Assembly: GCA_002389765.1 (NCBI GenBank)
Contig: DGQM01000018.1
Span: 27,049 to 91,048 of the forward strand
Source of the DNA: Bacteroidetes bacterium UBA4414
GTDB taxonomy: Bacteria > Bacteroidota > Bacteroidia > Chitinophagales > Chitinophagaceae
DNA length: 64,000 nt
Direction: 5' to 3'
Position 1 is the stretch's first letter, and each line of letters opens with the position of its first letter. The notes under the pieces were generated by a model that made no database searches, was not told the origin of the DNA, and worked only from the letters and a program-made list of their open reading frames with translations. The position numbers and the translations under genes were made by a program. Shown here piece after piece: positions 37,308 to 45,645 of this stretch.

Positions 37308-38957
37308 TTACGCCGCTTCTTTCCTACCCCTTCCCATCGTAAATATATACAGCAAAGCGTGAACTGCTGCAAATATCAATGAGAAATAATACAGCCCAGC
37401 ATCATCAGTAGTAGCATCTGCATGGTGCTTGATAGCAACAAATACCAATATTGCTACCATACCCAATCCTGTATATGATACTGTTTTGTAGCTCTTATTA
37501 TTAAACGCGCCTTTATTCAGATAGCTGTTCTTCATACCGTAGAACAGGTATACGTCAAACCCAACCATCATCCATGCCACAAGGCGTATCCATGTATCTA
37601 ATGGCAGGAAAACCATCATAAACAGACATGTTGCAATACCCAGAATAGGAACTAATGGCACCAGTGGCGTGCGGAAAGCACGTGGTGCGTCAGGCATCTT
37701 TCTACGCATTACTATCACACCCACACATACCAGTATGAATGCGAACAGCGTACCGATACTTGTCATCTCTCCAACTACGTTTGCCGGAACAAATGCTGCA
37801 AATATGCTCACAAACAACATGAACAGGAAGTTGTTGCGCGCCGGTGTCTGGAATTTAGGATGTACTTCAGAAAATACTTTAGGAATCAAACCATCTCGGC
37901 TCATAGAGAAGAACACACGAGACTGTCCCATAAGCATTACCATAATCACAGAGGAATAACCTGCCAGAATAGCTACAATGATAGCTTTATTCAACCATGG
38001 ATAATCCGGTACAATTACGCCGTCTGCACCTACTTTACCCATATGGTCTATCGCCACTGCAACAGGTGCTATACCATCTTTGCCTGCAAACTCTTTATAA
38101 TTAGCCACACCCGTCATAACGTGTGCAAACAGGATGTATAGAATCGTACATATAAAAAGTGACAACAATATACCAATCGGCATATCACGCTTCGGATTCT
38201 TAGACTCCTGTGCAGCAGTTGATACTGCATCAAAACCAATATATGCAAAGAACACAATAGCCGCTGCACGTACTATACCACTGAAGCCAAACTCGCCAAA
38301 CGCACCTGTATTATCAGGTATATATGGCGTGTAATTTTCGGGGTGAATGTACTGCCAACCCAATGCTATAAATATTAATACAACTGCAACTTTCAGTGTT
38401 ACAATCACACCATTAATGAATGCCGATTCCCTTGTACCACGCATCAGCAACAACGACATCAATATGATTATAAATACCGCCGGCACATTCATAATACCAC
38501 CCTCAAAAGGAGAGGATGTGAATTCCGGTCCAAGATTTATACCGAAATATTGCAGGAATTTCACCAGATACCTAGACCAGCTAATAGCAACAGTTGCAGA
38601 ACCTACCGCATACTCTAGTACCAGATCCCAACCTATTATCCATGCAAGGAATTCGCCCATGGTAGCGTAGCTGTAAGTATATGCACTACCCGCAATAGGT
38701 ATCATAGATGCAAATTCAGCATAACAAAGGCCGGCAAATGCACAACCCAATGCTGCAACTATAAATGATATTGTAATTGCTGGTCCTGCATTAGATGCAG
38801 CTGCACCACCCGTGATTGAAAACAGACCTGCACCGATGATGGCACCGATGCCCAATGCTACCAATGCAGGTGCTGTTAGTGTTTTCTTCAAGCCCTTTTC
38901 CGAATCGGATGCTTCGGCAAGTAGCAGGTTAAGTGGTTTTCGAACAAATAAACCCAT
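37308..38957 (-). CDS. APC-superfamily amino acid permease (CAT type)
   Basis: The ATG giving MGLFVRKPLNLLLAE is chosen (549 residues); an upstream start would cross the promoter box. It has 12 or more membrane segments. The first helix with ALVALGIGAIIGAGLFSITGG is the APC substrate-site helix, and FIGFDAVSTAAQESKNPKRDMP is typical of cationic amino acid transporters (shorter core GFDAVSTAAQESKNPKRD). Substrate is probably a cationic or neutral amino acid and is not resolved. It is a single-gene unit with its own promoter. Confidence 0.92.
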   Translation of the reverse strand: MGLFVRKPLNLLLAEASDSEKGLKKTLTAPALVALGIGAIIGAGLFSITGGAAASNAGPAITISFIVAALGCAFAGLCYAEFASMIPIAGSAYTYSYATMGEFLAWIIGWDLVLEYAVGSATVAISWSRYLVKFLQYFGINLGPEFTSSPFEGGIMNVPAVFIIILMSLLLMRGTRESAFINGVIVTLKVAVVLIFIALGWQYIHPENYTPYIPDNTGAFGEFGFSGIVRAAAIVFFAYIGFDAVSTAAQESKNPKRDMPIGILLSLFICTILYILFAHVMTGVANYKEFAGKDGIAPVAVAIDHMGKVGADGVIVPDYPWLNKAIIVAILAGYSSVIMVMLMGQSRVFFSMSRDGLIPKVFSEVHPKFQTPARNNFLFMLFVSIFAAFVPANVVGEMTSIGTLFAFILVCVGVIVMRRKMPDAPRAFRTPLVPLVPILGIATCLFMMVFLPLDTWIRLVAWMMVGFDVYLFYGMKNSYLNKGAFNNKSYKTVSYTGLGMVAILVFVAIKHHADATTDDAGLYYFSLIFAAVHALLYIFTMGRGRKEAA

Positions 38958-38977
38958 AATGTAGTTAGATATGCTTC

Positions 38978-38985
38978 CAAACCTA
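38978..38985 (-). promoter_or_regulatory. Promoter -7 box of the amino acid permease gene
   Basis: TAGGTTTG on the minus strand, exact TAnnTTTG match, 20 nt before the ATG at 38957. Confidence 0.55.
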
Positions 38986-39096
38986 TAAAGAAATTGTTGT
39001 TTGTACAAATACAGCAGCTTAATATGGGTTTATTATGATAAATGTTATAGAAAATAAAATCTTGTATCGCAGTTTTTATCAAATCGATTTTTACTG

Positions 39097-39104
39097 TAGG
39101 TTTG
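39097..39104 (+). promoter_or_regulatory. Promoter -7 box directly before the 39109 gene
   Basis: TAGGTTTG, exact TAnnTTTG match, ends four bases before the ATG at 39109. Transcription would then start at or near the A of the ATG, giving a leaderless mRNA. Confidence 0.5.
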
Positions 39105-39108
39105 AAGG

Positions 39109-39906
39109 ATGTTTAGGTTCATAAGAGCTACGTTATCAGTTCTCGTTACTATATTATATACTACTAATGCCTGGGCACAACCTATGTTGCCCGATATAAC
39201 AGGTTCTACATCCAAAGGGTTAAACATCCTTAGTTGGGAATGTCAGTACGATGGTATTAAGTCAATTGCAGTTCAGCGCTCATCGGACAGTATATATAAT
39301 TACGTTACGCTAGGTTTGGTAAAAAACCTGAAGAAAGGTCCACAGGCATATATAGATGGTCACCCGAAACCCGGCAAAAACTGGTACAGGCTATATATCA
39401 TCTTTAATTCAGAACTGACTTGGTATAGTAATCGTTTTGCAATATCTGTAGATAGTATTGATATTATTAATGCACAAGTACTGGCACCTAATGATTCATT
39501 ACAAAAACTGACAGCTAATATTAAAATTGAACCAATAAAGGCCAACACAAGTGAGGATGCCCCGCAAGCCAATACTGTAGTTATTCCTAAGGTTGAAGTT
39601 GCCCCACGTATCACATTGGATATTCCAGAAGAAGCTAGTGAAGACGGTGTTGCCTACATAAAGTCTCAATATATCTATACCAATCCTTTTACAGGGCATG
39701 TAAACATAGATATTCCTAACTATACAAGACACCATTATGCAGTAACTTTTCTGAATAATGACAACAAACAAGTATTGGAAATAGAGCGTGTGAGTACGCC
39801 GATGATAATTCTGGATAAACGCAATTTCCAGAAGAAAGGAATATATAAGTTTGAACTGCTGGAGGATAGAAAAATGTTGGAAACGGGCTACATAACTATT
39901 TACTAA
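39109..39906 (+). CDS. Secreted protein with T9SS-like C-terminal domain
   Basis: This 265-residue protein has a signal peptide (MFRFIRATLSVLVTILYTTNAWAQ), a beta-rich N-terminal part (residues about 30-115, with ILSWECQYDGIKSIAVQRSS that reads like a fibronectin-III strand pattern), a low-complexity linker, and a C-terminal part (about 185-265) that looks like a T9SS type A domain: YTNPFTGHVNIDI, then KKGIYKFELLEDRKMLETGYITIY. The opening lacks the usual YPNP tyrosine-proline (YTNP here), so it may be a variant tail. Function of the first part is unknown. Its last three bases overlap the stop of the convergent gene. Confidence 0.68.
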   Translation: MFRFIRATLSVLVTILYTTNAWAQPMLPDITGSTSKGLNILSWECQYDGIKSIAVQRSSDSIYNYVTLGLVKNLKKGPQAYIDGHPKPGKNWYRLYIIFNSELTWYSNRFAISVDSIDIINAQVLAPNDSLQKLTANIKIEPIKANTSEDAPQANTVVIPKVEVAPRITLDIPEEASEDGVAYIKSQYIYTNPFTGHVNIDIPNYTRHHYAVTFLNNDNKQVLEIERVSTPMIILDKRNFQKKGIYKFELLEDRKMLETGYITIY

Positions 39907-40532
39907 GCCTCATCTTCTACATCGAAAGTTTCCTGTGCCATATGTTTCCACTCAGGACCAAGGCGCAGGTTATCTCCCATATATAGCTTCATTATACGTA
40001 TCATTTCTTCCGCAGTCCAGGAATATACTCCTTTTGCAAAACGGACAGAGAAACCGTAATAATTGAAATACAGATTCCCCTCATCGTACATACTCTGTAT
40101 CAATTGCTCTTGTGTTTCAAAACCAAAGTAATCGTAACATTGTCCTTTCAGCGGATGGTCTGTTTTTGCCATCTTACCTGCATAATGCAGCGGACCAACA
40201 TCCTGCCAGTTATATCTGCTCACCTTGCGTTTGAAGGGGGTAATATTCACGATCATCAGATATTCTTCATCCAGCCACACCTCTTCCTTATACAACATAC
40301 GCGTCATGAACCTGTATGCTGCTAAAGCATATAAAAATGCAGCACCTAAACCCGAAATGATATGAATGATGCTTGCCCTGAATGGCAGTGATTGTAATAA
40401 AAAAATTGTTGCCATGCCGGCGGTCAATAAAAACTCCCCCCAATACAACGCCTTGATTCTTGGAGCTATTCTGTCGCCTAGTTTTATTTGCAGGTGGTTA
40501 GTACCCCAGTTATATAAAATCTTATCGGGCAT
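39903..40532 (-). CDS. Membrane protein of unknown function
   Basis: This 209-residue protein has two membrane segments near residues 30-45 (ALYWGEFLLTAGMATIFLLQ) and 52-70 (IIHIISGLGAAFLYALAAY), then a cytoplasmic beta-like domain of about 130 residues (WLDEEYLMIVNITPFKRKVSRYNW opens it) reminiscent of bacterial PH-like domains of the YcxB kind. That resemblance is weak and is inference only. It is the second minus-strand gene after lipB, with a 43-nt gap, so both may be co-transcribed. It shares stop-codon bases with the convergent gene. Confidence 0.65.
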   Translation of the reverse strand: MPDKILYNWGTNHLQIKLGDRIAPRIKALYWGEFLLTAGMATIFLLQSLPFRASIIHIISGLGAAFLYALAAYRFMTRMLYKEEVWLDEEYLMIVNITPFKRKVSRYNWQDVGPLHYAGKMAKTDHPLKGQCYDYFGFETQEQLIQSMYDEGNLYFNYYGFSVRFAKGVYSWTAEEMIRIMKLYMGDNLRLGPEWKHMAQETFDVEDEA

Positions 40533-40575
40533 AAACGGTAATTAGCGTTGAAAGTATATCTAATATACTAAACTT

Positions 40576-41310
40576 CTAGCTATTCAGATTTACTAAATCA
40601 TTAACTATTTCAGACTCAAACACATTAGAAAATTCTCTTTTCAATATCTCCCTAACTTCCAATTCATTCAGTTCTGTACCAAGCTCTTTCTGCATAGAAG
40701 TAACTTGTTTATCCGTAATACCGCAAGGTACTATATAGTCAAAAAAGCGTAAATCTGTATTTACATTCAATGCAAGTCCGTGTATAGTCATCCACCTGCT
40801 GCTACGTACCCCCATGGCACATATCTTTCTAGCTTTAGCAGGGTTGTCCGGATCAAGCCAAACACCTGTAGAACCCGGCAATCTATCGCCCCTCAATCCA
40901 TAGTGCGCTATAGTTCTTATTACTACCTCTTCCAGATTCCGCATATACTTGCCAAGGTCTGTGTAAAATTGCTCCAGATCCAGTATCGGGTATGCTACTA
41001 TTTGCCCCGGCCCGTGATAAGTTATATCACCTCCCCTGTTTGTTTTGTAGAAGCTGGCACCTAATTCCTGCAAACGTGTATCGTTTACCAGCAGATTCTC
41101 CATATGGCCGCTTTTACCTAGTGTATACACATGCGGATGCGTACAGAACAATAAATGATGTTTAATGCCGTTGTCTGCCGGTCGTTCTGCATCAGGTACA
41201 TTATACCATTGTGCTTTGATGTCGAGCCCCTCCTTCATCAAAGCTTCCTGCATTTGCCAGGCATCACCATACTCAATAGTACCCAACTCCCTGAAGTATA
41301 CCTTTCTCAT
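40576..41310 (-). CDS. lipB: Lipoyl(octanoyl) transferase LipB
   Basis: This enzyme moves octanoyl from ACP to lipoyl domains, the first step of lipoate synthesis. The 244-residue protein has KTNRGGDITYHGPGQIVAYP, GVWLDPDNPAKARKICAMGV, MTIHGLALNVNTDLRFFDYI and the active cysteine in IVPCGI, with the conserved Lys in KICAMGV. Length is standard. It is divergent from the C-terminal protease gene. LipA is not in the window. Confidence 0.96.
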   Translation of the reverse strand: MRKVYFRELGTIEYGDAWQMQEALMKEGLDIKAQWYNVPDAERPADNGIKHHLLFCTHPHVYTLGKSGHMENLLVNDTRLQELGASFYKTNRGGDITYHGPGQIVAYPILDLEQFYTDLGKYMRNLEEVVIRTIAHYGLRGDRLPGSTGVWLDPDNPAKARKICAMGVRSSRWMTIHGLALNVNTDLRFFDYIVPCGITDKQVTSMQKELGTELNELEVREILKREFSNVFESEIVNDLVNLNS

Positions 41311-41449
41311 ATCAACAATAAGGGTGCAATTTACGTTTATATACCCGAAAAATCCCCCTATTTAGGGCATTACAACCCATTGGGGATTAGCTTTTTATTA
41401 ACGCCAAATCAGTTACATTTGTTATAATAGCTTAATTTAACTGAGGACT

Positions 41450-43630
41450 ATGTTACGTTTCATGAAGAACAAAATTTTGATACCGCTTTTAGTACTGTCT
41501 GCACTGGCCGCGTTTTTCTCGTTCAGGTATGCAGCAGATGGGGGCACAACAGACGATAAAAGGAAACTGGCTATTAAGACCGTTCTGAAGGCTATAGAAC
41601 AAAATCACTTTTCGCCACGCGAAATGAATGATTCTTTTTCTGTAACTGCGTATAATAAAATCCTGAACGGTCTGGACTACGATAAGCGCATTCTTACACA
41701 GGAAGACATCAAAAACTTCAAAAAATATGAGCTGATATTGGATGATAAAGATGGCGAAAACGTCGTTAGTTTTTTTGACGACTTCAACGTTATCTACAAA
41801 CAGCGTATGAAGGATGCAGAACGCTACTGCAACAATGCGCTGAAAATGCCTTTCAGTTTCTCAACAGACGAAACTATCAACCTGAACGGTGAAAAAGTAC
41901 CTTTTGCTAAAGATACAAACGAACTGCAAAGCCGCTGGAACACCTACATGAAGTATAGGGTGCTGGCTAAATATGTAGACCTGAAAGACGACCAAAAGAA
42001 ACGCATTGAGAAAAAAGACACAACCCTGAAAGTCGTAATGTCTGACAATCAACTCGATTCTGTAGCAAGAGTAGCCATTAAGAAGAATATGGATTACTAC
42101 TTCAAACGTATAAACAAGCTGAAAGATGACGATCGTTTTACGTTCTTCGTCAACAGCATTGCAGGCACACACGATCCGCACACAGACTATTTCCCTCCTG
42201 TAGATAAAGCACTTTTTGACGAACAGATGTCAGGTACTTTCTTTGGCATTGGCGCACAACTGCAAAACGACGACGGCAAAGTAAAAATAGTATCAATAGT
42301 ACCGGGGAGCCCTTGCTGGAAACAGGGTGAACTGAAAGCAGGCGACGTAATAATGAAAGTAGCACAAGGTGCAGCAGAGCCCGTTGATGTGCAGAATTAT
42401 GATATAGACGATGTAGTAAAAATCATCCGCGGACCTAAAGGTACAGAAGTACGCCTCACTGTTAAACAGGTTAGCGGCGCTACTAAAATCATCCCTATCA
42501 TACGTGGCGTAGTTGAAAAAGAAGAAACATTTGCCAAGTCTGTCATCATCAACAACAATGGTGCTAAAGTAGGTTACATATACTTACCGGAGTTTTATGC
42601 CGACTTCCAAAATTATAACGGACGCCGCTGCTCTGAAGATGTAGCTATTGAAGTTGCAAAACTCAAAAATGAAGGAGTAAGAGGTATCATACTGGATTTG
42701 CGTGGCAACGGCGGTGGTTCTTTAACAGACGTGGTTAATATGGGCGGCCTGTTTGTAGACAAAGGCCCTATGGTGCAGGTAAAAACCAATGGCAACAATG
42801 CGCAAGAACTGGACGACCCGCAAAGCGGCGTTTTGTACGATGGCCCGTTGGCTATTATGGTTAATACAGGCAGCGCTTCAGCATCAGAAATTCTCGCTGC
42901 TGCCATGCAAGACTATAAGCGTGCCGTTATTGTTGGCTCTCCTACATACGGCAAGGGTACTGTACAGAAAGTAATATCGCTTGATGAATACCGTACATGG
43001 TTGGAAAGTGTTGCCGCAGGTAAGCGCATTGCAAGTAGTGGCGATACTATAGGCTCGCTGAAACTAACTATTCAGAAGTTCTACCGTATCAATGGTGGCT
43101 CTACACAGTTGAAAGGTGTAACCCCTGATGTGATGCTGCCTGATGCTTATGAGCATATGGAGCTGGGCGAGCGCCGCGATAAAGCAGCAATGAAATGGGA
43201 CGAAATCCCTGCTGTTAAGTACAATGTGGTAAACAACCCCGTTAACACGCAGGAACTGGCTGCACGCAGTAAAAAACGTGTAGATGCCAACCCTTCTTTT
43301 GCACTTATAAAAGAAAGTGCTAACCGCATCAAAAAGCTGGAAGAAGAAAATATAGTATCGCTCAACGAATCTAAGTATCGCAAAGAGCTGGAAGAAGCAA
43401 ATGCTGTAGGAAAGAAACTGGAAGAAGTAGAAAAGAAAATCACGCCTTTGAGCATTACAAATCCGCAGGTAGACATCGCAAAAATCAACCTCGACAGCAA
43501 TTCTGTAAAGAAAAATGACGAGTGGATAAAAGCATTGAAAAAAGACATGTACCTGTCAGAGACCGTTAACATCATCAATGACCTGATGAAAATGGACACT
43601 AAAGTAAATATGGGTACAGGCATGAAATAA
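41450..43630 (+). CDS. Carboxy-terminal processing protease (Prc/Tsp-like, S41)
   Basis: This 726-residue periplasmic serine protease begins with a membrane signal-anchor (ILIPLLVLSALAAFFSF). It has the Tsp-type N-terminal domain (YDKRILTQEDIKNFKKYE), a PDZ domain near residues 245-345 (GTFFGIGAQLQNDDGKVKIVSI), and the S41 catalytic core with the Ser in NTGSASASEILAAAMQDYKRA and the Lys in PTYGKGTVQ. The C-terminal helical region (residues about 590-726) fits the DUF3340-like tail of Tsp. It probably trims or degrades envelope proteins from their C-termini. It stands alone with a hairpin terminator. Confidence 0.95.
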   Translation: MLRFMKNKILIPLLVLSALAAFFSFRYAADGGTTDDKRKLAIKTVLKAIEQNHFSPREMNDSFSVTAYNKILNGLDYDKRILTQEDIKNFKKYELILDDKDGENVVSFFDDFNVIYKQRMKDAERYCNNALKMPFSFSTDETINLNGEKVPFAKDTNELQSRWNTYMKYRVLAKYVDLKDDQKKRIEKKDTTLKVVMSDNQLDSVARVAIKKNMDYYFKRINKLKDDDRFTFFVNSIAGTHDPHTDYFPPVDKALFDEQMSGTFFGIGAQLQNDDGKVKIVSIVPGSPCWKQGELKAGDVIMKVAQGAAEPVDVQNYDIDDVVKIIRGPKGTEVRLTVKQVSGATKIIPIIRGVVEKEETFAKSVIINNNGAKVGYIYLPEFYADFQNYNGRRCSEDVAIEVAKLKNEGVRGIILDLRGNGGGSLTDVVNMGGLFVDKGPMVQVKTNGNNAQELDDPQSGVLYDGPLAIMVNTGSASASEILAAAMQDYKRAVIVGSPTYGKGTVQKVISLDEYRTWLESVAAGKRIASSGDTIGSLKLTIQKFYRINGGSTQLKGVTPDVMLPDAYEHMELGERRDKAAMKWDEIPAVKYNVVNNPVNTQELAARSKKRVDANPSFALIKESANRIKKLEEENIVSLNESKYRKELEEANAVGKKLEEVEKKITPLSITNPQVDIAKINLDSNSVKKNDEWIKALKKDMYLSETVNIINDLMKMDTKVNMGTGMK

Positions 43631-43654
43631 TGCTTGCCTTTAACTAATATTTGC

Positions 43655-43686
43655 AACGGGTTACCTCTGTGAGATAGCCCGTTTTT
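43655..43686 (+). terminator. Terminator of the C-terminal protease gene
   Basis: Imperfect 13-bp stem AACGGGTTACCTC/GAGATAGCCCGTT (two mismatches), loop TGT, followed by Ts. Confidence 0.7.
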
Positions 43687-43688
43687 AT

Positions 43689-43696
43689 TACCTTTG
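43689..43696 (+). promoter_or_regulatory. Promoter -7 box of the DUF5683 gene
   Basis: TACCTTTG, exact TAnnTTTG match, ends 19 nt before the ATG at 43716 and directly after the upstream terminator. Confidence 0.55.
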
Positions 43697-43715
43697 AGGC
43701 GCTTTGGTAAAATTG

Positions 43716-44357
43716 ATGTCTGCTACATACCGCAAATACACACTTCTTATTGCAGCCATGCTGTTGATTATCTTCAGCACATCGGCACAATCTGTCAGCG
43801 ATACCTCTACGGGCAAAGAGTTGATGGCAGACACCACCCTGGCAGTGGTAGACCCTTTACCTAAAACTGTACCGGATAGTTTCAGAACAAAAGAAGTTAA
43901 GCCTCACAAGTTTGAACCAAAACCGAAAAAAGCAGGCATGTATTCTGCCATACTCCCCGGTAGCGGTCAGTTTTACAATCGGCAGTATTGGAAAGTACCT
44001 GCCATATATGTAGGCGTGGCTGCTGCAGGCTATTTCATCAACTTCAACCTTACCAATTACCAGAAATACCGTAAAGCATACTACACACGTATCGATAACG
44101 ACCCTACTACGGTTGACACAGACATAGAAACAAAAAACTATACTACCGAAAACCTGAAACAACTGCAAGACCAGTACCGCAAATGGCTGGACATGACAGT
44201 ACTGCTTACAGCACTAGGCTACACAGTACAGGTAATAGATGCCATAGCCTCCGCTCACCTCAAGAACTTCGATATATCGCGCGATATATCGCTGCGCATA
44301 CAGCCTGTAGCACAGCCCAACTACATAGGCATGGGGCTTGCTGTAAACTTTAAGTAA
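43716..44357 (+). CDS. DUF5683-family envelope protein
   Basis: The ATG giving MSATYRKYTLLIAAMLLIIF is chosen (213 residues); the only earlier in-frame start is a TTG. After the signal there is a polar region and then the family core KKAGMYSAILPGSGQFYNRQYWKVPAIYVG, of which SAILPGSGQFYNRQYWK is most telling, followed by membrane or re-entrant segments (YFINFNLTNY, MTVLLTALGYTVQVIDA) and an end DIARDISLRIQP-like DISRDISLRIQP. DUF5683 proteins occur across Bacteroidota, often near parB; that context is absent here. The role is unknown. Confidence 0.85.
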   Translation: MSATYRKYTLLIAAMLLIIFSTSAQSVSDTSTGKELMADTTLAVVDPLPKTVPDSFRTKEVKPHKFEPKPKKAGMYSAILPGSGQFYNRQYWKVPAIYVGVAAAGYFINFNLTNYQKYRKAYYTRIDNDPTTVDTDIETKNYTTENLKQLQDQYRKWLDMTVLLTALGYTVQVIDAIASAHLKNFDISRDISLRIQPVAQPNYIGMGLAVNFK

Positions 44358-44412
44358 TTCCCTTAATACAGACTTTCTGATTCTGCAAGTTTTATTTCAC
44401 AAACCTCGCTCG

Positions 44413-44420
44413 TAACTTTA
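44413..44420 (+). promoter_or_regulatory. Promoter-like -7 box of pcm
   Basis: TAACTTTA matches TAnnTTTG in seven of eight positions and ends four bases before the pcm ATG, again implying a leaderless transcript. Confidence 0.4.
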
Positions 44421-44424
44421 CGGT

Positions 44425-45090
44425 ATGCTGCACAGCAAACCGAAAGACGATAATTATTTACATAAAGGACTTCGCAGAGATTTAGTAAATCTACTACGCG
44501 AAAAAGGCATAACAGACGAGCGAGTATTAGAAGCTATCAACAGCATACCACGCCACTTCTTCCTTGATCCTGCTTTTGAACGCATTGCATATGAGGACAG
44601 AGCATTCCCTATTACAGCCAACCAAACTATATCACAACCCTACACAGTTGCCTACCAATCGCAGTTGCTGGAGATAAAGAAATTTGACAAAGTACTGGAG
44701 ATAGGTACCGGCAGTGCATATCAGGCATGTGTATTGGCAGAGCTGGGCGCGTTGGTGTTTAGCATAGAAAGGCAAAAGGCGCTGTACGATTATGTAGGTG
44801 GTTTCTTCTTCATGAAAAACTACCCGCACATCAAGCGTTTTTATGGCGATGGCTTTCAGGGCTTGCCTACTTACGGTCCTTTTGATAAAGTGATTGTAAC
44901 GGCCGCAGCACCATTCATACCACCCAAGCTGATAGAACAATTAAAACCGGGTGGCATTGCTGTAATACCTGTGGGCGACGACAACGGACAGAAGATGATG
45001 CGTATAACCAAAGATGCCGCAGGCAATGTAAAAGAAGAAATCCTCGGCGACTTCAGCTTTGTTCCGATGCTGGAAGGGAAGAACAAATAA
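44425..45090 (+). CDS. pcm: Protein-L-isoaspartate O-methyltransferase
   Basis: This 221-residue enzyme methylates L-isoaspartyl residues in damaged proteins, using S-adenosylmethionine. The substrate/cofactor segments are RHFFLDPAFERIAYEDRAFPI in the N-terminal part (core FFLDPAFERIAYED), QTISQPYTVAYQSQLL, the SAM loop VLEIGTGSAYQACVLAELG and GDGFQGLPTYGPFDKVIVTAA. Length is standard. It is followed after six bases by an unknown gene, so the two are likely co-transcribed. Confidence 0.95.
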   Translation: MLHSKPKDDNYLHKGLRRDLVNLLREKGITDERVLEAINSIPRHFFLDPAFERIAYEDRAFPITANQTISQPYTVAYQSQLLEIKKFDKVLEIGTGSAYQACVLAELGALVFSIERQKALYDYVGGFFFMKNYPHIKRFYGDGFQGLPTYGPFDKVIVTAAAPFIPPKLIEQLKPGGIAVIPVGDDNGQKMMRITKDAAGNVKEEILGDFSFVPMLEGKNK

Positions 45091-45096
45091 GTCTAT

Positions 45097-45645
45097 ATGC
45101 TTACACTAGACAGTGCAGCTCTTTCATTTTTATATGGCATTCTCGGTCACAAACTACAAACTTGTGGTTCTTCTCGACTGAGCATATATAAAGACCATGC
45201 GATTTCATATGCAGGAGACCTTTCTCTTGTATTCTCTCACAACAATGAATACAAATACTTCAACCTGAAAACAGGAAAAAAATTCTTTGAAAATAGTTTT
45301 GGAGAAGTATACCATGATTATTCTATTGAATACTCTTTACATCTGAAAACGAATGCAGAAATACACCTTGAAACATCTGTAATAATTGAAATACTAGCTT
45401 ATGGGAAACTGCTTGATATAGAAGAGTTTCAGGTATACCCTGAAATATACAATGCACATAAAGAGATTATCAAGACGGATGAGGTATTTCTCATAAAATG
45501 TGCAGATGGAGAATGTATTACAGTAGCATTCGATAAAATTGCCCCAAGCATTGAAGTCTGGTTCTTTGACAATACAAAGCACTATTCAACAATAGAAAAC
45601 AATACTCCTTACAACCTCAATCACTATATAAAAATTAATGCCTAA
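45097..45645 (+). CDS. Protein of unknown function downstream of pcm
   Basis: This 182-residue protein has no signal peptide or membrane segment. I do not recognise a family. Visible features are a beta-rich pattern (HAISYAGDLSLVFSHNNEYKYFN), no cysteine cluster and few charged repeats. The ATG lies six bases after the pcm stop. The last 11 bases overlap the end of the convergent queG gene. Base composition is somewhat more AT-rich than in pcm, which may mean a lineage-specific gene. Confidence 0.55.
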   Translation: MLTLDSAALSFLYGILGHKLQTCGSSRLSIYKDHAISYAGDLSLVFSHNNEYKYFNLKTGKKFFENSFGEVYHDYSIEYSLHLKTNAEIHLETSVIIEILAYGKLLDIEEFQVYPEIYNAHKEIIKTDEVFLIKCADGECITVAFDKIAPSIEVWFFDNTKHYSTIENNTPYNLNHYIKINA

